From positions 806,001-870,000 of the forward strand of contig JAFREQ010000041.1 in NCBI GenBank assembly GCA_025331565.1: DNA of 64,000 nucleotides, written 5' to 3'. This DNA is from Holacanthus passer. Its lineage: Eukaryota > Chordata > Actinopteri > Pomacanthidae. Under the pieces are notes generated by a model. That model did not search any database. It had not been told where the DNA came from and worked only from the letters and a program-made list of their open reading frames with translations. Below, piece by piece: positions 63,871 through 64,000 of the stretch; within the stretch, counting starts at the first letter, position 1, and each line of letters begins with the position of its first letter. Made by a program: the position numbers and the translations under genes.

Positions 63871-64000
63871 GTTCTCAAATAATTACACATATTTTAAAAA
63901 AAAATGTAAGTTTTGCTTTAACCCTCTCAGACTTGTGTCATGGTCACACCAGTGTTTAAAACAGTGAATTATTATAATTTTATAATATACATAATAGTAA

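Noticed and set aside
1..64000. CRISPR arrays, bacterial operons, riboswitches, replication origins
   Set aside because: The split genes and repeats show nuclear vertebrate DNA. The regular repeats seen are microsatellites or transposon ends.
1..64000. tRNA, rRNA or snRNA genes
   Set aside because: I saw no convincing internal tRNA promoter boxes with a foldable cloverleaf and no rRNA or snRNA stretches. A covariance-model scan would be needed to exclude them.

Overview
This is vertebrate nuclear DNA, most likely from a teleost fish. The genes are split by GT-AG introns, intergenic DNA is AT-rich, and Tc1-like transposons and dispersed repeats typical of fish are common. Three protein-coding genes can be built with confidence: marcks on the plus strand (coding 30360-32276, 2 exons), hdac2 on the minus strand (coding 49579-35751, 14 coding exons) and hs3st5 on the minus strand (coding 54174-51580, 2 coding exons). 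Their order and orientation match human 6q21-q22 (MARCKS forward, HDAC2 and HS3ST5 reverse), so this is an old conserved block.

Layout. Positions 1-29900 look like a gene-poor flank upstream of marcks. I find no convincing coding exon there. It holds a GC-rich island with a CCG run (about 4150-4520), three copies of an RFX X-box-like word, degenerate dispersed repeats, a Ty3/gypsy-like LTR with part of its leader (about 8390-9804), a short element with terminal inverted repeats (21901-22360) and microsatellites. Positions 29940-33460 hold marcks with a CpG-rich promoter, a long polypurine tract in its intron and a long 3' UTR ending in two AATAAA signals. A deleted Tc1 derivative (33649-34095) sits between the converging marcks and hdac2 genes. 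Positions 35375-49760 hold hdac2. Its introns carry a DD37E Tc1-like element with TA target duplications (36374-37834), an L1 ORF2 fossil and several dispersed repeats. Positions 51390-54209 hold hs3st5. Positions 54210-64000 are its 5' intron or upstream DNA, with a truncated, frameshifted DD34E Tc1 element (60303-61791) and a strong hairpin near 63420.

The three genes form no pathway together. MARCKS is a myristoylated membrane, actin and calmodulin-binding PKC substrate. HDAC2 is a nuclear class I lysine deacetylase. HS3ST5 is a Golgi heparan sulfate 3-O-sulfotransferase. The most notable coding anomaly is one extra base in hdac2 exon 11. As given, it truncates the protein just after the catalytic domain, although all later exons keep their frame and splice sites. 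I found no clear new biological system; the other leads are regulatory and transposon-related.
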